Shown: positions 32,468-41,586 of the stretch, piece by piece
Numbering within the stretch: position 1 is the first letter of the stretch
Layout: each line of letters starts with the position of its first letter
Assembly (NCBI RefSeq): GCF_902859915.1
Contig: NZ_CADIKK010000034.1
Span: 22,741-86,740, forward strand
Direction: 5' to 3'
From: Paraburkholderia ultramafica
Lineage (GTDB): Bacteria; Pseudomonadota; Gammaproteobacteria; Burkholderiales; Burkholderiaceae
DNA length: 64,000 nt
Program-made: the position numbers and the translations under genes
Notes under the pieces: generated by a model
Told to the model about the DNA's origin: nothing
Database searches by the model: none
The model's input: the letters and a program-made list of their open reading frames with translations, nothing else

Positions 32468-33439
32468 TTACGCACCCGGCGTCGTTTCCTTGAACTTGCC
32501 GTACGACATCAACCGCTCGAAACGGCGTTGACGCAGGTCGTTGATGCTCATCCCCTGGAACTGGCGCAGCGAGTCGGCGAGCGCACGGCGCAGCATCGCG
32601 GCCATGCCCTTCGGATCGCGATGCGCGCCGCCGAGCGGCTCGTTGACGATCTTGTCGATCAGGCCCAGCGCCTTCAGACGATGCGCGGTCAGGCCGAGCG
32701 CTTCCGCGGCTTCCGGCGCTTTCGCGGCGCTCTTCCACAGAATCGAGGCGCAGCCTTCCGGCGAAATCACCGAGTAGGTCGAGAACTGCAGCATCAGCAC
32801 GCTATCGCCGACAGCGATCGCGAGCGCGCCGCCCGAACCGCCCTCGCCGATGATCGTCGCGATCAGCGGCGTCTTCAGCTCGGCCATCACGTACAGATTG
32901 CGGCCGATCGCTTCCGACTGGCCGCGCTCTTCCGCGCCGATGCCCGGATAAGCGCCCGGCGTGTCGATGAACGTGAAGATCGGCAGGCCGAATTTTTCGG
33001 CGAGACGCATCAGACGCTCGGCCTTGCGATAGCCTTCCGGACGCGGCATGCCGAAGTTGCGCAGCGCGCGCTCCTTCGTGTCGCGGCCCTTCTGATGGCC
33101 GATCACCATGCAGGCCTGGCCGTTGAAACGCGCGAGGCCACCGACGATCGACAGGTCGTCCGCATAGTTGCGGTCGCCATGCAGTTCGTGGAAATCGGTG
33201 AACAGCTCGTTCACGTAGTCGAACGTGTACGGGCGCTGCGGATGACGGGCGATTTGCGAAACCTGCCACGGCGTGAGGTTCGCGTACAGATCTTTGGTGA
33301 GCTGTTGACTCTTCTTGGACAGCCGCTCGATCTCTTCCGAAATATCGACGGCCGAATCGTCCTGCACGAAGCGCAATTCTTCGATCTTCGCTTCGAGTTC
33401 AGCGATCGGCTGTTCGAAATCCAGAAAGGTGGTCTTCAT
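32468..33439 (-). CDS. accA: Acetyl-CoA carboxylase carboxyltransferase subunit alpha
   Basis: Part of the carboxyltransferase that makes malonyl-CoA for fatty-acid synthesis; works with AccD. The 323-residue length is typical. Visible motifs: N-terminal coiled region (FEQPIAELEAKIEELRF), the crotonase-like core (TFIDTPGAYPGIGAEERGQS) and the oxyanion segment TIIGEGGSGGALAIAVGD. The gene follows the HhH-GPD glycosylase gene on the minus strand after 124 bases and is followed closely by tilS. Confidence 0.97.
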   Translation of the reverse strand: MKTTFLDFEQPIAELEAKIEELRFVQDDSAVDISEEIERLSKKSQQLTKDLYANLTPWQVSQIARHPQRPYTFDYVNELFTDFHELHGDRNYADDLSIVGGLARFNGQACMVIGHQKGRDTKERALRNFGMPRPEGYRKAERLMRLAEKFGLPIFTFIDTPGAYPGIGAEERGQSEAIGRNLYVMAELKTPLIATIIGEGGSGGALAIAVGDSVLMLQFSTYSVISPEGCASILWKSAAKAPEAAEALGLTAHRLKALGLIDKIVNEPLGGAHRDPKGMAAMLRRALADSLRQFQGMSINDLRQRRFERLMSYGKFKETTPGA

Positions 33440-33563
33440 TGGTTGTAATCCTTGGACTTACCGGCAGCGCGTATTCTAACCGCGCGCGCCGATGTCAAAA
33501 CCATCTCGCAACTATCGAACTCCAATATTCGATAGTTTTTGAAACGGCCTCGCTTTTTCTTCT

Positions 33564-34616
33564 TCAGTAGTCGACCGGCAACGGATCGAGACTACGCCAC
33601 ATATACCAGGTGGCGACGGTACGCCACGGCTCCCAGTTCGCGGCGACCTCGCGCGCTTCGCTGCGCGTCACCGGTTCGCCGCTGAAATAATTGACGCTGA
33701 TGGCGCGGATCAGGCCGAGGTCGTCGAGCGGCAGCACATCGGGACGCGACAGATTGAAGATCAGGAACATCTCCGCGGTCCAGCGGCCGATGCCGCGAAT
33801 CTGCGTGAGTTCGGCGACCACCGCCTCGTCTTCCATCGACGTCCATTTGCCGACGTGCAACGCACCCGACACGAAATGCTGCGCGAGATCGAGCACATAC
33901 TCGGCCTTGCGCCTGGACAACCCGCACGCGGTCAGCTTCTCCTGACCGAGCTTGATGAACTGCTGCGGCACCAGCTTCGGACACGCGGCTTCAACTTTCG
34001 TCCACGCCGCCTGGGCCGACGCGACCGAAATCTGCTGCCCCACCACCGAGCGCGCGAGCGTGACGAACGGATCGCCGCGGCTCAGCAGATGCACCGGGCC
34101 GAACTTCGGAATCAGCTTCTTCAGAATACGGTCGCGCTTGACGAGGTCCGCACACGCCTTGTCCCAATACGCCGGACGCGTGACCTCAGGCGTGAGGCCG
34201 CCGACCTGCACCGGCACCGCGACTTCGCTCGCGCTCGCCGCTTCGCCGCCGGCGCTCGCCGTCGCGCGCGTCTTGCGCACGACTTCGCCTGCATTCGTAT
34301 CGCGCGCCAGCTCCTGCACGTCGCCTGCCAGCTCAGCCGGCAATGCGCCATTGCCTTTCACACGCGACGCTTTGGCGCGCTTCGCAGCCGGCGCGTGCGC
34401 CGACGTGCCGTTGAGCGCACGCTTGACCACGGCTCTTTTCACTGCCCCCGCCGCTGCGCCCGCTCCAGTCTTCGCCGCCACTCCGGTGGCTTTCGACGAT
34501 GCTTTCTGTACCGCGCCGCTGCCCGCGCGAGCCGACGTGCGTGTCGACTTTGCCGCGGCTGCCGCGTTTGTTTGAGACGTGGCTCGTTTAGCCGGCGTCT
34601 TCGTGGCCGTTGCCAT
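33564..34616 (-). CDS. HhH-GPD DNA glycosylase (3-methyladenine type) with a basic N-terminal tail
   Basis: Removes alkylated bases from DNA. The catalytic domain occupies about residues 150-350 of 350: SVVGQQISVASAQAAWTKVE, the helix-hairpin-helix LTQIRGIGRWTAEMFLIFNL and the catalytic Asp in PDVLPLDDLGLIRAI. Related to AlkA and yeast Mag1. The first ~115 residues are an Ala/Lys/Arg/Thr-rich, histone-H1-like tail (MATATKTPAKRATSQTNAAA) with no fold, likely giving non-specific DNA affinity. The length of such tails varies between species. Confidence 0.9.
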   Translation of the reverse strand: MATATKTPAKRATSQTNAAAAAKSTRTSARAGSGAVQKASSKATGVAAKTGAGAAAGAVKRAVVKRALNGTSAHAPAAKRAKASRVKGNGALPAELAGDVQELARDTNAGEVVRKTRATASAGGEAASASEVAVPVQVGGLTPEVTRPAYWDKACADLVKRDRILKKLIPKFGPVHLLSRGDPFVTLARSVVGQQISVASAQAAWTKVEAACPKLVPQQFIKLGQEKLTACGLSRRKAEYVLDLAQHFVSGALHVGKWTSMEDEAVVAELTQIRGIGRWTAEMFLIFNLSRPDVLPLDDLGLIRAISVNYFSGEPVTRSEAREVAANWEPWRTVATWYMWRSLDPLPVDY

Positions 34617-34663
34617 CCTGCCTCCTGCCTGGCGAGTCGATCAGAGGGAAGTACGAGGTGCGC

Positions 34664-36058
34664 TCACACGCGCCGCCACTCGGTCAACCCGCCGGGTTTG
34701 TCTTCAAGTGCAACGCCGGCCTCGAGCAATTCGGCCCGGATCCGGTCTGCTGCCGCATAGTCTTTCGCCTGCTTGGCGGCCACGCGCGCGGCGATCTTCG
34801 CTTCGATCGCGGCGGGCTCGAGCGCGCCAACGGCTGCGCCCGCGGCCTGTTGCAGGTATGCACGCGGGTCGCGGCCGAGCAGTCCGAGCACCGCGCCGAG
34901 CGAGCGCAATTGACGGGCCAGCGCGGGATCGCGCGTGCGGTTCACTTCAGTTGCCAACTCGAACAACACCGACACTGCCACCGGCGTGTTGAAGTCGTCG
35001 TTCATTGCCGTCTGGAAACGCTGCGCATGCGCTTCGTTCCAGTCGAGTTCCGCGGCGTCCGGCGTGACATCCTTCAACGCGGTGTACAAGCGCGTGAGGG
35101 CGTTGCGGGCGTCGTCGATATGCACGTCGCTGTAATTCAACGGCGAACGGTAATGCGCGCGCGCGATGAAAAAACGCACGACCTCTGCATCGTACTGCGC
35201 CAACACTTCGCGAATCGTAAAAAAATTGTTCAACGACTTCGACATCTTCTCATTGTCGATCTGTACGTAGCCGTTGTGCATCCAGTAATTGACGAAGGTT
35301 TGACCGGTAGCAGCTTCACTTTGCGCGATTTCGTTTTCGTGGTGCGGAAACTGCAGGTCCTGGCCGCCGCCATGAATGTCAAACTGGTCGCCGAGCAACG
35401 TGCAGCCCATCGCCGAGCACTCGATATGCCAGCCGGGACGGCCGCGCCCGTACTTCGAGTCCCAGCCGGTGTCGGCGGGCTCTTCGGGCTTCGCCTGCTT
35501 CCACAGCACGAAGTCGAGCGGGTCCTGTTTCGCGTCGTTGGCCGCGACGCGTTCGCCCGCCCGCAGGTCTTCGAGCGACTTGCCCGAGAGCTTGCCGTAG
35601 CCGGCGAACTTGCGCACCGCGTAGTTGACGTCGCCGTCGCTCGCCTGGTACGCGTAGCCGTTGGCCGCGAGCGCCTCGATCATGCCGAGCATCTGTGGAA
35701 TGAAGTCGGTTGCGCGCGGCTCGATGTCGGGCCGCTGGATGCCGAGCGCGTCCGCGTCTTCATGCAGCGCGTTGATGAAGCGGTCGGTCAGCGACTTGAT
35801 CGTTTCGCCGTTCTCGACGGCGCGGCGGATGATCTTGTCGTCGATATCCGTGATGTTGCGCACGTAGGTCACGTCGTAGCCGAGCGTGCGCAGCCAGCGC
35901 TGCACGATGTCGAACACGACCATCACCCGCGCATGACCGACGTGACAATAGTCGTACACGGTCATCCCGCAGACGTACATCCGCACAACGCCTTCTTGCA
36001 GCGGCACGAAAGTTTGCTTGTCACGCGCGAGCGTGTTGTAGATGCGCAGTGATTCCAT
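34664..36058 (-). CDS. cysS: Cysteinyl-tRNA synthetase
   Basis: Class I aminoacyl-tRNA synthetase, 464 residues as usual. The zinc-binding Cys lies in VRMYVCGMTVYDYCHVGHAR, which also contains the HIGH motif as HVGH. The zinc site continues in GWHIECSAMGC, and the KMSKS loop is DNEKMSKSLNNFF. The C-terminal DALR region is present (AAAVGALEPAAIEAKIAARV). It precedes the glycosylase gene by 47 bases on the minus strand and is divergent from the TPR gene. Confidence 0.97.
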   Translation of the reverse strand: MESLRIYNTLARDKQTFVPLQEGVVRMYVCGMTVYDYCHVGHARVMVVFDIVQRWLRTLGYDVTYVRNITDIDDKIIRRAVENGETIKSLTDRFINALHEDADALGIQRPDIEPRATDFIPQMLGMIEALAANGYAYQASDGDVNYAVRKFAGYGKLSGKSLEDLRAGERVAANDAKQDPLDFVLWKQAKPEEPADTGWDSKYGRGRPGWHIECSAMGCTLLGDQFDIHGGGQDLQFPHHENEIAQSEAATGQTFVNYWMHNGYVQIDNEKMSKSLNNFFTIREVLAQYDAEVVRFFIARAHYRSPLNYSDVHIDDARNALTRLYTALKDVTPDAAELDWNEAHAQRFQTAMNDDFNTPVAVSVLFELATEVNRTRDPALARQLRSLGAVLGLLGRDPRAYLQQAAGAAVGALEPAAIEAKIAARVAAKQAKDYAAADRIRAELLEAGVALEDKPGGLTEWRRV

Positions 36059-36290
36059 AGAGAACGGTGCGTGGGCCGAAAGAAATCCGCATTGTGTTTC
36101 ATGCTCGCCGCGTCCCGCGAACCAGACGGCGGGTGCGTCGCATACAGCAAAACCGGTGCAGCTGGTGCGGCGGTCAGGCTGCGATCAAGGCGGAGACGAC
36201 CACGAGTGGCGAAAAGACAGTTTGCGGTTCGACGGAACGCGCAGACCTTTTGTTAGAATGGGTCGGAGTATAACATCCAGACCCGAGCCT

Positions 36291-37082
36291 ATGAAACCTT
36301 CCAGCGGCCGCGCGCGCAGCGTTGCGACCCTCGCCGCGACGGCGTTCAGTGACGTCACGCGCGGCATTGCCCGCAACGCGACTCGCACCCTCGCCTTGCG
36401 CGTCACCGTGGCTGCGGCCCTTGCGGTCCTGCCGGCTGCAGCGGTCTATGCGCAGAAGGCCGCCGCGATGCCGCAAGGCCCCGCGGTGCGCGACAACACA
36501 CCGGAAGTCGACGCGGCGATTGCGCAGAAAAACTGGGAAGCGTCGCTGACCCAGCTCGACGCGCACATCGCGGCGAATCCGCGCGACGCCCAGGCGAAGT
36601 TCAAGCGCGCCACGGTGCTTGCCCACCTGAATCGCGACGACGAGGCCATTGCCGCCTTCACCGAACTCACGCAGATGTACCCCGAGCTGCCCGAGCCCTA
36701 TAACAACCTCGCTGCGCTTTACGCGAAGCAAGGCCATTTCGCCGAAGCACGCGTCGCGCTCGAAACGGCGACCAAGGTCAATCCGAGCTACGGTCTCGCG
36801 TTCGAGAATCTCGGCGACCTGTATCTGCGCATGGCCAATGAAGCGTACCGTCGCGCGCAGGGCCTCGGCAAGGCGAGCGCCACGACCACGCAGCGTCTCG
36901 CGGACATCCAGAAGATCGTCTCGCCGCCCAAGACCCGCACGCCGGCCAGGCCGTCCGTCGCCGCGCCGACGGACAACTACACGGCCCGCGCCACCTCGAA
37001 CATGACGCAGACGCCGAGCTTCCAGTTCGGCGGGCCGAACGGCTCGCTCGCCATGCCGCCCTACATGGCACCGTCGCAGTAA
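36291..37082 (+). CDS. Exported tetratricopeptide-repeat protein
   Basis: A 263-residue protein with a long basic N-terminus and a membrane-targeting segment (RVTVAAALAVLPAAAVYAQK, about residues 43-62), probably a signal peptide. Three TPR motifs follow: AQAKFKRATVLAHLNRDDEA, PEPYNNLAALYAKQGHFAEA and YGLAFENLGDLYLRMANEAY. The tail is Pro/Thr/Asn-rich. The start at 36291 is chosen because the signal sequence follows it. It lies 59 bases upstream of the periplasmic cyclophilin, so the two may be co-expressed in envelope protein handling. Confidence 0.82.
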   Translation: MKPSSGRARSVATLAATAFSDVTRGIARNATRTLALRVTVAAALAVLPAAAVYAQKAAAMPQGPAVRDNTPEVDAAIAQKNWEASLTQLDAHIAANPRDAQAKFKRATVLAHLNRDDEAIAAFTELTQMYPELPEPYNNLAALYAKQGHFAEARVALETATKVNPSYGLAFENLGDLYLRMANEAYRRAQGLGKASATTTQRLADIQKIVSPPKTRTPARPSVAAPTDNYTARATSNMTQTPSFQFGGPNGSLAMPPYMAPSQ

Positions 37083-37141
37083 CGCCGGCACGCTGCTGGC
37101 ACGTTTCAGGCACCCCGTTTTTTCCAACCCCGAGGATCTTC

Positions 37142-37723
37142 ATGAAATGGTTGATGTTGGCGCTCGGCAGCGCCGCCCTGATCGCAAACGCACCCGCCTT
37201 TGCGCAGTCCGGTTCGCAAGCCGCGCATCCGTCCGTCCTCCTCAAGACATCGGAAGGCGACATCCGCGTCGAGCTGTACCCTGAAAAAGCGCCGAAGACG
37301 GTCGCCAACTTTCTCGACTACGTGAAGTCCGGCCAGTACAGCGGTACGATCTTCCATCGCGTGATTCCGGGCTTCATGATTCAGGGCGGCGGTTACACGC
37401 AGAGCTTCGCCGAGAAGCCGACGCGCGCGCCGATTCCGCTTGAAAGCCGCAACGGTCTGAAGAACCTGACCGGCACGCTCGCGATGGCGCGCACCAGCGA
37501 TCCGAATTCGGCCACCGCGCAATTCTTCATCAACACGGTGGACAATGCCGGCCTCGACTATCCGAATCCGGACGGCAACGGCTACGCGGTGTTCGGTAAG
37601 GTGACGAGCGGCATGGACGTCGTGAAGAAGATCGAAGCCACGCCCACCACCACGCGCGGCCCGATGAGCGACGTGCCGAAAACGCCGATCGTGATCCAGT
37701 CGGCCACGGTGGTCGGCAAGTAG
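37142..37723 (+). CDS. ppiA: Periplasmic peptidyl-prolyl cis-trans isomerase (cyclophilin)
   Basis: Cyclophilin that catalyses proline isomerisation in the periplasm. The 193-residue precursor has a signal peptide (MKWLMLALGSAALIANAPAF, cut after AFA). The domain shows GTIFHRVIPGFMIQGGGYTQ with the catalytic Arg, TLAMARTSDPNSATAQFFIN and GYAVFGKVTSGMDVV. It is followed 166 bases later by the cytoplasmic paralogue, a tandem arrangement common in Burkholderia. Confidence 0.94.
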   Translation: MKWLMLALGSAALIANAPAFAQSGSQAAHPSVLLKTSEGDIRVELYPEKAPKTVANFLDYVKSGQYSGTIFHRVIPGFMIQGGGYTQSFAEKPTRAPIPLESRNGLKNLTGTLAMARTSDPNSATAQFFINTVDNAGLDYPNPDGNGYAVFGKVTSGMDVVKKIEATPTTTRGPMSDVPKTPIVIQSATVVGK

Positions 37724-37889
37724 TACAGCAAGCAAGTAAGCGAGCGCGAGCGCACAGCCACCCGAATCCGCACCCGAACGCACGCACCAGAACGCGTTAG
37801 TGCACAATCCACGCCCCGGCGCGGTCCGCCGTCAGCACATGACGACTCGCCGCGCCTTTTACCCACCACGTTCATCAAAGGATTCCATC

Positions 37890-38384
37890 ATGGTTGAACT
37901 GCATACGAACCACGGCGTCATCAAACTCGAACTGGACGCTGAGAAGGCGCCGAAGTCGGTTGAGAACTTCCTCAACTACGTGAAGGCCGGCCACTACGAC
38001 AACACGGTGTTTCACCGCGTAATCGACGGCTTCATGATCCAGGGCGGCGGTTTCGAACCCGGCATGAAGCAGAAGCCGACGGCCGAGCCGATCAACAACG
38101 AAGCGAACAACGGCCTGAAGAACGTCAACGGCTCGATCGCGATGGCTCGCACGAACGACCCGCATTCGGCTACCGCGCAATTCTTCATCAACGTGAACGA
38201 CAACGACTTCCTGAACCACTCGTCGCCGACGCCGCAGGGCTGGGGCTACGCGGTGTTCGGCAAGGTGGTCGAAGGCATGGACGTGGTCGAGAAGATCAAG
38301 AAGGTCAAGACGGGTTCGAAGGGCTTCCATCAGGACGTGCCGGCCGACGACGTCGTGATCGAAAAAGCTGTGATCGTCGACTAA
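37890..38384 (+). CDS. ppiB: Cytoplasmic peptidyl-prolyl cis-trans isomerase (cyclophilin)
   Basis: A 164-residue cyclophilin without signal peptide, starting at MVELHTNHGVIKLELDAEKA. Catalytic and peptide-binding motifs: NTVFHRVIDGFMIQGGGFEP, IAMARTNDPHSATAQFFINV and WGYAVFGKVVEGMDVV. ATG 37890 is preferred over an upstream in-frame GTG because it gives the normal length. It is followed after 47 bases by lpxH on the same strand, the order seen in many beta-proteobacteria. Confidence 0.95.
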   Translation: MVELHTNHGVIKLELDAEKAPKSVENFLNYVKAGHYDNTVFHRVIDGFMIQGGGFEPGMKQKPTAEPINNEANNGLKNVNGSIAMARTNDPHSATAQFFINVNDNDFLNHSSPTPQGWGYAVFGKVVEGMDVVEKIKKVKTGSKGFHQDVPADDVVIEKAVIVD

Positions 38385-38431
38385 GCATCGACTGAGCGTC
38401 GATTCGTTCGAACTGAAATCAGGCACCTTCA

Positions 38432-39229
38432 ATGCTGCAAGAAACACCGCTGCGAAGCGTCGCCGCGGGCGTGCCTGGCGAGGGCAAACGCCCGCACGCC
38501 GCACGCCCGTTTTTTTTCCTCTCCGACATTCATTTGAGCGGGGCGATTCCGCGCACGGTCGCCGCGTTCGAACATTTCATTCGCGTCACCGCCGAGCAGG
38601 CGGATTCGGTGTTCATTCTCGGCGATCTGTTCGAGTACTGGATCGGCGACGACATGCTGGTCGAGCCGTTCGCCGCGCGTATCGCGGCGCTGCTGCATAC
38701 GTTGTCGGAACGCGGCATTGCGCTCTACATCATGCACGGCAACCGCGACTTTCTGCTCGGCAAGCGCTTCATGAAAGCGGCCGGCGCGATCTGGCTGCCC
38801 GATCCGTTCGTGATCACCGCGTTCGGCACGCGCGTCGCGCTCGCGCATGGCGATCGCCTGTGCAGCGCGGATCGTGGCTATCAGATCTTCCGGAGTTTCG
38901 CGCGCAACCGTCTCGCGCAGATGCTGTTTCTGGCGTGGCCGTTTCGCTGGCGCCAGAAGCTTGCTGAGAACATGCGCTCGAAGAGCGAGCATGGCCGCCT
39001 GCGGCCGGTCTCGATGAAGTATGACGTGACGTCGAAGGCCGTCGCCGCCTTATTCAAGGCATCGAAAACGGCGACGATCATTCATGGACACACGCATCTT
39101 CCCGCGCGGCATCGCGAACCGGGCGGCACGCGCTGGGTTCTGCCGGATTGGGATCTCGACCACGGCGTGCGCCGCGGCGGGTATCTGCGGATCGATGCGG
39201 ATGGGGTTCGGGCGCTGCCTTTGGATTGA
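38432..39229 (+). CDS. lpxH: UDP-2,3-diacylglucosamine diphosphatase
   Basis: Mn-dependent peripheral membrane enzyme that cleaves UDP-2,3-diacylglucosamine to lipid X in lipid A synthesis. In 265 residues all metal motifs are visible: FFLSDIHLSG, FILGDLFEYWIGDDM, IMHGNRDFLLGKRF, ALAHGDRLCSAD and TIIHGHTHLPARH. The N-terminus is about 25 residues longer than in E. coli; an internal start is possible. Confidence 0.94.
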   Translation: MLQETPLRSVAAGVPGEGKRPHAARPFFFLSDIHLSGAIPRTVAAFEHFIRVTAEQADSVFILGDLFEYWIGDDMLVEPFAARIAALLHTLSERGIALYIMHGNRDFLLGKRFMKAAGAIWLPDPFVITAFGTRVALAHGDRLCSADRGYQIFRSFARNRLAQMLFLAWPFRWRQKLAENMRSKSEHGRLRPVSMKYDVTSKAVAALFKASKTATIIHGHTHLPARHREPGGTRWVLPDWDLDHGVRRGGYLRIDADGVRALPLD

Positions 39230-39368
39230 GACTGGCCTGGTTAGAGTCTCATTCGGGGATGTCTTGCCGAAGGTGTCTTGTTTGAAGCCGTGCTGTTACA
39301 GCCGCGCTGCCAACCCCCTCTCGAGCCGGCCACCGTTCGCGGCGCCGGCCCCCAAGCCGCTAACGCTG

Positions 39369-40220
39369 TCACCGCTCCGCCACCACCCCTTCCACTTTCC
39401 CCGCAATCGCAGCCGACAGGCGTCGCAGATCGAGCAACGCCGCATCCGCGCCTTGCAGCCCTTCGAGGCTCGTGCCCAACCGCTCCAGCGCGTCGACGAT
39501 TTCATCGATACGCTTCGACTGCGTGGCGGCATGATCGATCAGGCCGTGAATCGCTAGCGACACAGGGTCGTCCGCATTCGGCGTGATGCCGTACGCGCAG
39601 AATGCGCTGCGCTCGGCTGTGCGTTTCGCATCACGCGCGGCGCCGCTGGAATCGCTGTCGGCGGTGACTGCCGTCGCCGCAGCCGAAGTCGCCGATACCG
39701 CCGCAGCCGGCACGATGATCCGCGCCGGGTTGCCCACCGCCGTGCCCCGCGCGGGCACCGGTTTCGTCACCACCGCGTTCGAGCCGATCTTCGCGTCCGC
39801 GCCGATCGTGAAACCGCCGAGCACCTTCGCCCCGGCGCCCACGATCACCCCGCGCTCGAGCGTCGGATGCCGTTTCGCGCCACGTGTGAGCGACGTGCCG
39901 CCGAGCGTCACGCCCTGGTAGATCGTGCAGTCGTCGCCGATCTGCGCGGTCTCGCCGATCACCACACCCATGCCGTGATCGATGAACACGCGCCGCCCCA
40001 CCGTCGCACCCGGATGGATTTCGATGCCGGTCATGAAGCGCGCCATCTGCGAGATGAAACGCGCGAGCCAGCGGCGCTTCGCCTGCCAGCAGGCGTGCGC
40101 GAGCCGGTGCAGCACGAGCGCGTGCAGGCCCGGATAACACGTGAGCACTTCCCATGCGCTGCGGGCGGCGGGGTCGCGCTCGCGGATCGTGGCAATGTCT
40201 TCGCGAAGTCTCGTGAACAT
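39369..40220 (-). CDS. cysE: Serine O-acetyltransferase
   Basis: Acetylates L-serine with acetyl-CoA for cysteine synthesis. The start at 40220 gives MFTRLREDIATIRERDPAAR and a 283-residue protein. A short N-terminal helical domain precedes the left-handed beta helix of hexapeptide repeats: GIEIHPGATVGRRVFIDHGM, GVVIGETAQIGDDCTIYQGV, GVIVGAGAKVLGGFTIG and KIGSNAVVTKPVPARG. The C-terminal ~90 residues are an extension rich in Ala/Thr/Ser followed by a helix, longer than in the E. coli enzyme. It is convergent with lpxH. Confidence 0.92.
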   Translation of the reverse strand: MFTRLREDIATIRERDPAARSAWEVLTCYPGLHALVLHRLAHACWQAKRRWLARFISQMARFMTGIEIHPGATVGRRVFIDHGMGVVIGETAQIGDDCTIYQGVTLGGTSLTRGAKRHPTLERGVIVGAGAKVLGGFTIGADAKIGSNAVVTKPVPARGTAVGNPARIIVPAAAVSATSAAATAVTADSDSSGAARDAKRTAERSAFCAYGITPNADDPVSLAIHGLIDHAATQSKRIDEIVDALERLGTSLEGLQGADAALLDLRRLSAAIAGKVEGVVAER

Positions 40221-40396
40221 GGCAGGGACTATGTTGTGGAGAAAAGACCGCCTGCGTGTTACGTCACGCATGACGGCAGCGCTGCCGCATAGCACGCCGG
40301 CAGCTTTGGTTAGAACGTTTCGAGGATTGTAGGTCGATTGCGCGAAACCTGCCGGAAGTCCACGCTGCCGGCAAGGTCGTCAGAGGAACGCGGCGC

Positions 40397-41248
40397 TCAG
40401 GACGCGTCGCCGTCCTTTCGGTTCGTCTTCAGCAGAATGTGCCTGGCGATGCCGCGCACGATGTTCACTTCCTCGCGCTCCAGCCCGGAGCGCGCGAACA
40501 GTCGACGCAAGCGGGACATCAGCTTCTTCGGATTGGCCGGATCGAGAAACTCGATGGCGACCAGCGCGCTCTCCAGATGCGTGAACATGCTTTCGATTTC
40601 ATCGCTCGCCGCGCGCGCGCCGGCCGGCTCGCCCTGCTCCTGGTTGGCCTGAATCGCGACCAGCGCGCGGGTTGCCACATCGTCCGCCGACAGATACTCG
40701 GTGCGCAGTTCGTACGCCAACACCTGCACCGCCTGCGCGAGATTGAGCGAGCTGTAGGCCGGATTGGCCGGAATATGCGCGAGCGCGCTGCAGCGCTCGA
40801 CGTCCTCGTTCGACAAGCCCGTGCGCTCGTTGCCGAACACCAGCGCGATCTCGCCGTGCACCGCCCGCTCATGCGCGACCGCGGCCGCGGCGCGCGGCGT
40901 CCATTGCGGCGGACCGTATTCGCGCAGCCGCGCGGTCAGCGCAATCGACCAATGCACGCCGGTCAGCGCATCGGCAAGCGTCGGCACGACGTGCGCGGAC
41001 GCGAGCACGTCGTCGGCGCCGCTCGCCATCGCGATCGCTTCCGGATCGCTCTGCACGTGCGGCACACGCGGCGACACCAGCACGAGCCGCGAGAAGCCCA
41101 TGGTTTTCAGCGCGCGCGCCGCCGCGCCCACATTGCCCGGATGGCTGGGCTCGACGAGCACGAAGCGCGTCGAGGTGAAGCCGCCGCGCAGGTCGGCCAC
41201 GGCGGGATCGGAAGAATGGTGGCTGTGGTCCACGATGGAATTATGCAA
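40397..41248 (-). CDS. trmJ: tRNA (cytidine/uridine-32-2'-O)-methyltransferase
   Basis: SPOUT-class methyltransferase that 2'-O-methylates position 32 in the tRNA anticodon loop. The trefoil-knot motifs are clear in 283 residues: FVLVEPSHPGNVGAAARALK, EIALVFGNERTGLSNEDVER and ALAHIPANPAYSSLNLAQAV. An N-terminal extension of about 25 residues and a helical C-terminal dimerisation part are present. It is divergent from suhB. Confidence 0.93.
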   Translation of the reverse strand: MHNSIVDHSHHSSDPAVADLRGGFTSTRFVLVEPSHPGNVGAAARALKTMGFSRLVLVSPRVPHVQSDPEAIAMASGADDVLASAHVVPTLADALTGVHWSIALTARLREYGPPQWTPRAAAAVAHERAVHGEIALVFGNERTGLSNEDVERCSALAHIPANPAYSSLNLAQAVQVLAYELRTEYLSADDVATRALVAIQANQEQGEPAGARAASDEIESMFTHLESALVAIEFLDPANPKKLMSRLRRLFARSGLEREEVNIVRGIARHILLKTNRKDGDAS

Positions 41249-41586
41249 GCCTAAACGGGTATGGTAGCGCCAACCTCGTGCAGGCTCTGAATTGCCTGCG
41301 CACGGCGTTGCGGATTACGCATGCCAGATTGGCCGCCCGCGGCGCGAACGCTGCCGCGTCGCCCGGACTCAGGTAAAATACCAGGACTCGCGCCCGGTTT
41401 CAGCCCCCGCTCAACCGGGCGTCTCGTTCTTATTCAATTCGTCTCCGTCGGCGGAATGCGCACCGGTCCTGGATCGGGCGGGCGTTCCGTGCTGTTTCCG
41501 CGCCTCTTCGGGGCGCCCAGTCAGCGCAGGTTTAGCGCTCATTTACCGGCCAGCAGCCGTGCTGCCCCGGCACAAGGATCAGTCTC
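41249..41586. other. Divergent promoter region trmJ/suhB
   Basis: 338 bases holding the promoters of both genes. No further gene or strong repeat is recognised; the open frames here are GC-driven. Confidence 0.4.
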
